Part shown: positions 60,133-64,000 of the stretch, one piece after another | How the letters are laid out: the number at the start of each line of letters is the position of its first letter | Position numbering within the stretch: the stretch's first letter is position 1 | NCBI RefSeq assembly: GCF_963583255.1 | Contig: NC_084819.1 | Coordinates: 6,284,501-6,348,500, forward strand | Length of the DNA stretch: 64,000 bases | Source of the DNA: Pyrus communis | Lineage: Eukaryota; Streptophyta; Magnoliopsida; Rosales; Rosaceae | Direction: 5' to 3' | Program-made: the position numbers and the translations under genes | Notes under the pieces: model-generated | Database searches by the model: none | What the model was told of the DNA's origin: nothing | Seen by the model: the letters and a program-made list of their open reading frames with translations, nothing else

Positions 60133-61490
60133 GCTGGCCGTCACGTGAGGGTGACGTAGCCATGTGCACAGTGCGGAAGCAAAAGATAACAATAAAAATA
60201 CGAATAAATAAAAACCAAACTACTAAATAAACTAATTAAAGTAACACGCTAACTTGAGATTAAGTGTGATAAACATAATCAGAGCACAGAAAACCTAAGT
60301 GCAGTCCAGAAGAAGAATACTAATTACACAACCCCCAAAGGTGATCCTACATTTGTGATGTTTTGTCAGAACCACCGTCAAGTCCTCGTGAACCACCAAA
60401 GCTGCTTCTAACTAGAACCTGTAGGGGTGCAAAACAAAAAGTGTGAGTGGGCAAAAACAAAGCTTTTAAAAAATCATTTCATTATCAAAAGTTCTAAACC
60501 CTTGCCGTAAAACCTGTATAGTTCCCAGAAAATAGAATATACACATATATCGAAAACATGCTCATAAATATGTCATGTCGAATGCCTTCACATAAAATGT
60601 AAGTAATCCAGGTAATGTCAATCAATGCAAGTAAAATGTCAGCCAGAGTCACCTAACGTGACCTGTACGGCTGAATCTAGAGCTCAAATCCCCAACTCAC
60701 TAACTATACCTGCACACGAGTCGAAATCACCTAAAGTGGTATGTACAACAAGACTGGGTGTAAATAAATATGCTCAAGTGCTACGATCACGTGAAGACTG
60801 GGCGAATAATCGCGGGTCACCTATGAGTCAGAACCACCTATAGTGGTCTGTACGACAGGATTGTGCACCTAACTTGGATCCAAGATGAGCGTGTGGTGCG
60901 GAAGGTGAACATCACGTGAAGGATTGTGCCCTACTCTGGGCGGGAGCACTAACACCGGGGGTGCAGGTTATGAGCTCTCTATGCATCTCACATAACCACT
61001 AATTCACAATCATAAACAATAAAGTTACCTGGTACTTACCTGCGCGTTCGCAGCACTAAACATACATATATGCAACTACTAATGCATAAATAAATAGGCA
61101 AACGCTATGCATGACATTTAAAACATATAATCACTCTATTTCATTTTCTGGGAAGAACCAAAAATATATAGGTATATACGGAAAACCAAAAGCCCACTCA
61201 CTGATATGTGGAAGGGTCGTAACCCCCTTGTCTCGAGTGACTGCACTTGTCCTCATGATAGGTTTCACCTATATGCGAAACAACTATAAAAACGTCAATT
61301 TAAAGCACATAACTGAAACTAGGTAATAACTTCTCATACAATACTCAAATAGCGTGTTTGGATATACCAACGTGATCTACTCAACCTCATAAACATCCCC
61401 ATATTTTTAAAATAATTTTTTTACCACCCACGCGCCGGCCACGTGCGGGCACGTGCCTAACACACGTGTGGTAACCCTAACGGCGTTAGG

Positions 61491-61585
61491 GAATATTCCG
61501 TCCAAAAAATAGAATATACCATTAAAACTAACTTGACGTCGTTAACTGCCGTTATGAATATTCCGTTAATCTTAACGGAATATTC
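61491..61585. promoter_or_regulatory. Three GAATATTC palindromes in LTR copy 3
   Basis: GAATATTC is at 61491, 61556 and 61578, plus a decayed gaatatac at 61512. They lie about 690-780 bp into U3 on the minus strand, upstream of TATA-like tatatacc and tatatatt near 61165-61180. Confidence 0.45.
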
Positions 61586-62271
61586 TCCTTTCTTCTCCGG
61601 CTAATCGTCGGACTCCGTCCCCGTCGCCGGCAACTGGGAAAAACTTCCATTCGTCAAATCTCACTCATTTCTCAACCAAAATTCACGAATTTCATATAAA
61701 AATGAAGCTTATGAAGAGTAGAACAAAACCTTACCACTTTGGGGACCCAAAACTAACGGAATCTCGCCGAAAAAACCCACGATATTCTGGCCAAACCTGC
61801 AACTCACTGAAACTGGGCTTCCCAACGTCCAAAACACTTCAACTTTCTTCCACGAGCTTCGTGAGAGTGTTCTAAAGCTCCATATGACCTTAAAAACTCC
61901 TAAAAACTTCACGATCATGTGTGCATGAAATCTGGGGTTAAGGTTCTCGAGGTTTTCGAAGGTTTCAAGTCTCACAAATGGTATAAATGAACTCAGGAAC
62001 TTGCAAGGAGTTCGAATCTTACCTTCTAGACGTCGATCCGTGCGTGAAAGGTTGGTTTTGAAGTTCGTCCGTACACTTGAGAAGGGGAGAGAGAGAGAGA
62101 GAGTGTTCGAGACAGAGGGTAGTACACAGGAGAGGATGATAGGGATGAGGGTGTGTGTGTGGTCCAGATGCAACCAGCCAAACAAAAAAAATAACCACCC
62201 CAAAATGACAAATAACTACCAAATCGTCATTTCACACTTATGGTACAAATAATTCGGGACGGGCTGTCACA

Positions 62272-64000
62272 ACCTACCCTCTTAAGAAAATTTCGTCTCG
62301 AAATTACACAACAACAACAACCCAAACATTAGTAACCATAAAACAAGCGGGGATACAAATCTCTCATCCGGTCTTCCGTTTCCCAAGTAACCTCCTCCGA
62401 TGAGTGATTCCTCCACAAAACTTTCACTAAACTCACAGTTTTGTCCCTCAGAACCTTTTCTTTCCAATCCAAAATCGTTACTGGTTCCTTGTAATATGTC
62501 AAATCCAGATTAATTTCCAATGGTTAAGGAGGTATTACATGTGAAGGATCCACAACGTAATGACGAAGCATGGACACATGGAAAACATTATGCACTTTAG
62601 CCAGCTCAGAAGGCAACTCAAGCCTGTAAGCCACCTCACCAACTTGCTCGGTGATCATATATGGTCCGATATACCTGGGACTTAAGTTACATTTCTTTCC
62701 GAACCGTACTACACCTCTCCACGGTGAAAGTTTCAGAAACACCTAATCACCAACTTTATACACTCTGTTAGTGGTATGCCTGTCCGCTAAGCTCTTTTGT
62801 CAATCCTGAGCCACTTTTAGGTTAGACTTAATTACCTAAACGTTCTGAGTAGTCTCATCTACAATCTCGGGGCCCACCAAAACTCTTTCTCCGACCTCTG
62901 ACCAACACAAGGGTGTACGACAAGATTTACTATACAGTGCCTCAAATGGTGACATGCCGATACTCGAATGAAAGCTGTTGTTGTAGGCAAATTCCATTAA
63001 ATCCAACCTTTTGTGCCAAGTATCGCCAAACTGCAACACCGAAGATCTCAACATATCCTCCAACGTCTGAATGGTCCTCTCTGATTGTCCGTCTGTCTAA
63101 GGATGATATGCCGTACTGTAGAGTAATCTTGTACCCAAAGCTTCATGAAAAGCCACCCAAAATTTAGAAGTAAATCTTAGGTCACGATCTGAGACAATAC
63201 TCACTGGAACACCATGGTACTTCACAATCATCATAGGAACAATTCAGCTAATCGGCCTAAAGAATACTTTTCCCTCACTGGAATAAAATGCGCTGACTTA
63301 GTAAGCCGATCAACTATTACCCAAATGCCGTCAAAACCATTATGTGTATGCGGAAGCTTGTACACAAAATCCATAATAATATTTTCCCATTTCCACTCTG
63401 GAACGGGAAGCGGCTGCAACAACCTAAACGACTTCTTCCTTTCAGCTTTAACCTGTTGGCAAATGGCACACCTACTCACATACCCAGCTATCTCTCTTTT
63501 CATACCCAGCCAATAATAAAATGGTCAAATGGTATGATACATTTTAGTACCTCCTGGATGGATCGCATAAGCTGAGATATGCGCTTCATCAAGAATTGCT
63601 TTCTTTAATTCCAAATTATTCAGCACAAACATTCTACCCTCATGCATAAGCATGTCATCCGATTCTCAAACTCTAAAGTCTTTCTTTTTCCCTTGATTCC
63701 TTGCTTGAATTATTTCCTGGGTCTCTTCATCAACCATTTGGGCTTCAAGTACACGATCAATTAAAATCGGCCTAACTTGAAAATTAGCAAGTAAGGCTAC
63801 CTCCTGATCTTCTACCTCTAACTGCACTCCAGTTGATCTTAAATCTGCCAGAAGAGGAACATGACTAACGTACAATGCATTAATACGGCCTTGAGATTTC
63901 CTGCTAAGTGCATCAGCTACCACATTCGCACGACTAGGGTGATAATCAATCGTGCAATCATAATCACTAAGCAGTTCCAACCATCTCTGCTGACGAAGAT
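62272..64000 (-). pseudogene. Tekay-like chromovirus pol: RNase H, integrase, chromodomain; broken
   Basis: In order on the minus strand: the RNase H end (63980-63666, [17 protein letters not shown]); the H2C2 finger and integrase start (63503-63231, CAICQQVKAERKK and IIMDFV); the rest of the integrase (about 63230-62836, VSDRDLRF, then SERTIQTLE and [20 protein letters not shown]); the C-terminal integrase region (62742-62524, RYIGPYMI, then VFHVSMLRHY); and a chromodomain-like tail (62520-62329, VLWRNHSSEEVTWE). This order with a chromodomain marks a Ty3/gypsy chromovirus, most like Tekay/Del. A frameshift near 63231 and several stops break it, many where the family has Gln or Arg (CAA, CAG or CGA changed to a stop). 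The 5' part lies beyond the window. Confidence 0.85.

Larger units (their letters stand above)
57763..62271 (-). mobile_element. Chromovirus 3' LTR (copy 3) with a nested insertion
   Basis: It begins TGACACACCCCGACCG and ends GGACGGGCTGTCACA. Just inside it, on the minus strand, lies the purine tract aagagggtaggt, so this is the 3' LTR of the element whose pol continues off the right edge. Without the nested LTR it is about 2.17 kb, close to the 2302 bp of the solo copy at 37416. Confidence 0.85.

Noticed and set aside
1..64000. CRISPR arrays, bacterial operons, tRNA or rRNA genes, organelle DNA
   Set aside because: None found. The repeats are transposons and tandem duplications, and no tRNA cloverleaf with intact A and B boxes could be drawn.

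Overview
The window reads as nuclear DNA of a flowering plant. It carries intron-rich eudicot genes set in AT-rich, repeat-laden DNA, with no bacterial-type operons, CRISPR arrays or organelle genes. Protein matches and repeat style (TRIMs, chromovirus LTRs, an iMet-primed Copia element) fit a rosaceous tree such as apple or pear. That assignment is inference from memory, not a search.

Seven host loci are recognisable. On the plus strand they are: the last three coding exons of a SOC1/AGL42-type MADS-box gene (5127-6002), a STAY-GREEN magnesium dechelatase (26477-27917) and the splicing/deacetylase-associated protein SAP18 (48399-50432). On the minus strand they are: a CCS52A/FIZZY-RELATED activator of the APC/C (30349-34514), a single-exon DUF1191 membrane protein (41123-42046), an alpha-expansin most like the root-hair EXPA7/EXPA18 pair (44701-46040) and PGRL1 of cyclic electron flow (51211-54813). 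For every gene except the MADS fragment, complete reading frames with GT..AG introns were assembled by eye. The genes are not an operon. SGR and PGRL1 act in chloroplasts, and CCS52A and the expansin in cell expansion and endoreduplication, but neighbourhood here is probably coincidental.

The rest is a graveyard of mobile DNA. From left to right: a 1.2-1.3 kb tandem duplication (1505-3975) and a 426 bp one (4009-4860); a mini-Helitron (6275-6473); a dead 5.8 kb Ty1/copia element (8251-14031) carrying an intact antisense coiled-coil ORF; a complete 548 bp TRIM (14197-14744); and a nest of LTRs and a Ty3/gypsy 5' end (17459-22023). Next come inverted and direct repeats (22025-25682) in front of SGR, and two SINEs with target-site duplications (29436-29594, 35198-35343). 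A second TRIM is interrupted by a MITE (36131-36654), and a SINE-tail tandem array is split by a 2.3 kb solo LTR (37140-40255). After the PGRL1 gene lie a poly(A) retroposon with a 16 bp duplication (56379-57171) and the 3' end of a Tekay-like chromovirus. The 3' LTR of that chromovirus (57763-62271) itself holds a nested solo LTR.

The most interesting signals are: a perfect match to the root-hair element consensus upstream of the expansin; the conserved antisense ORF in the dead Copia element; trios of GAATATTC palindromes in all three chromovirus LTR copies; and paired E2F-like palindromes before CCS52A.
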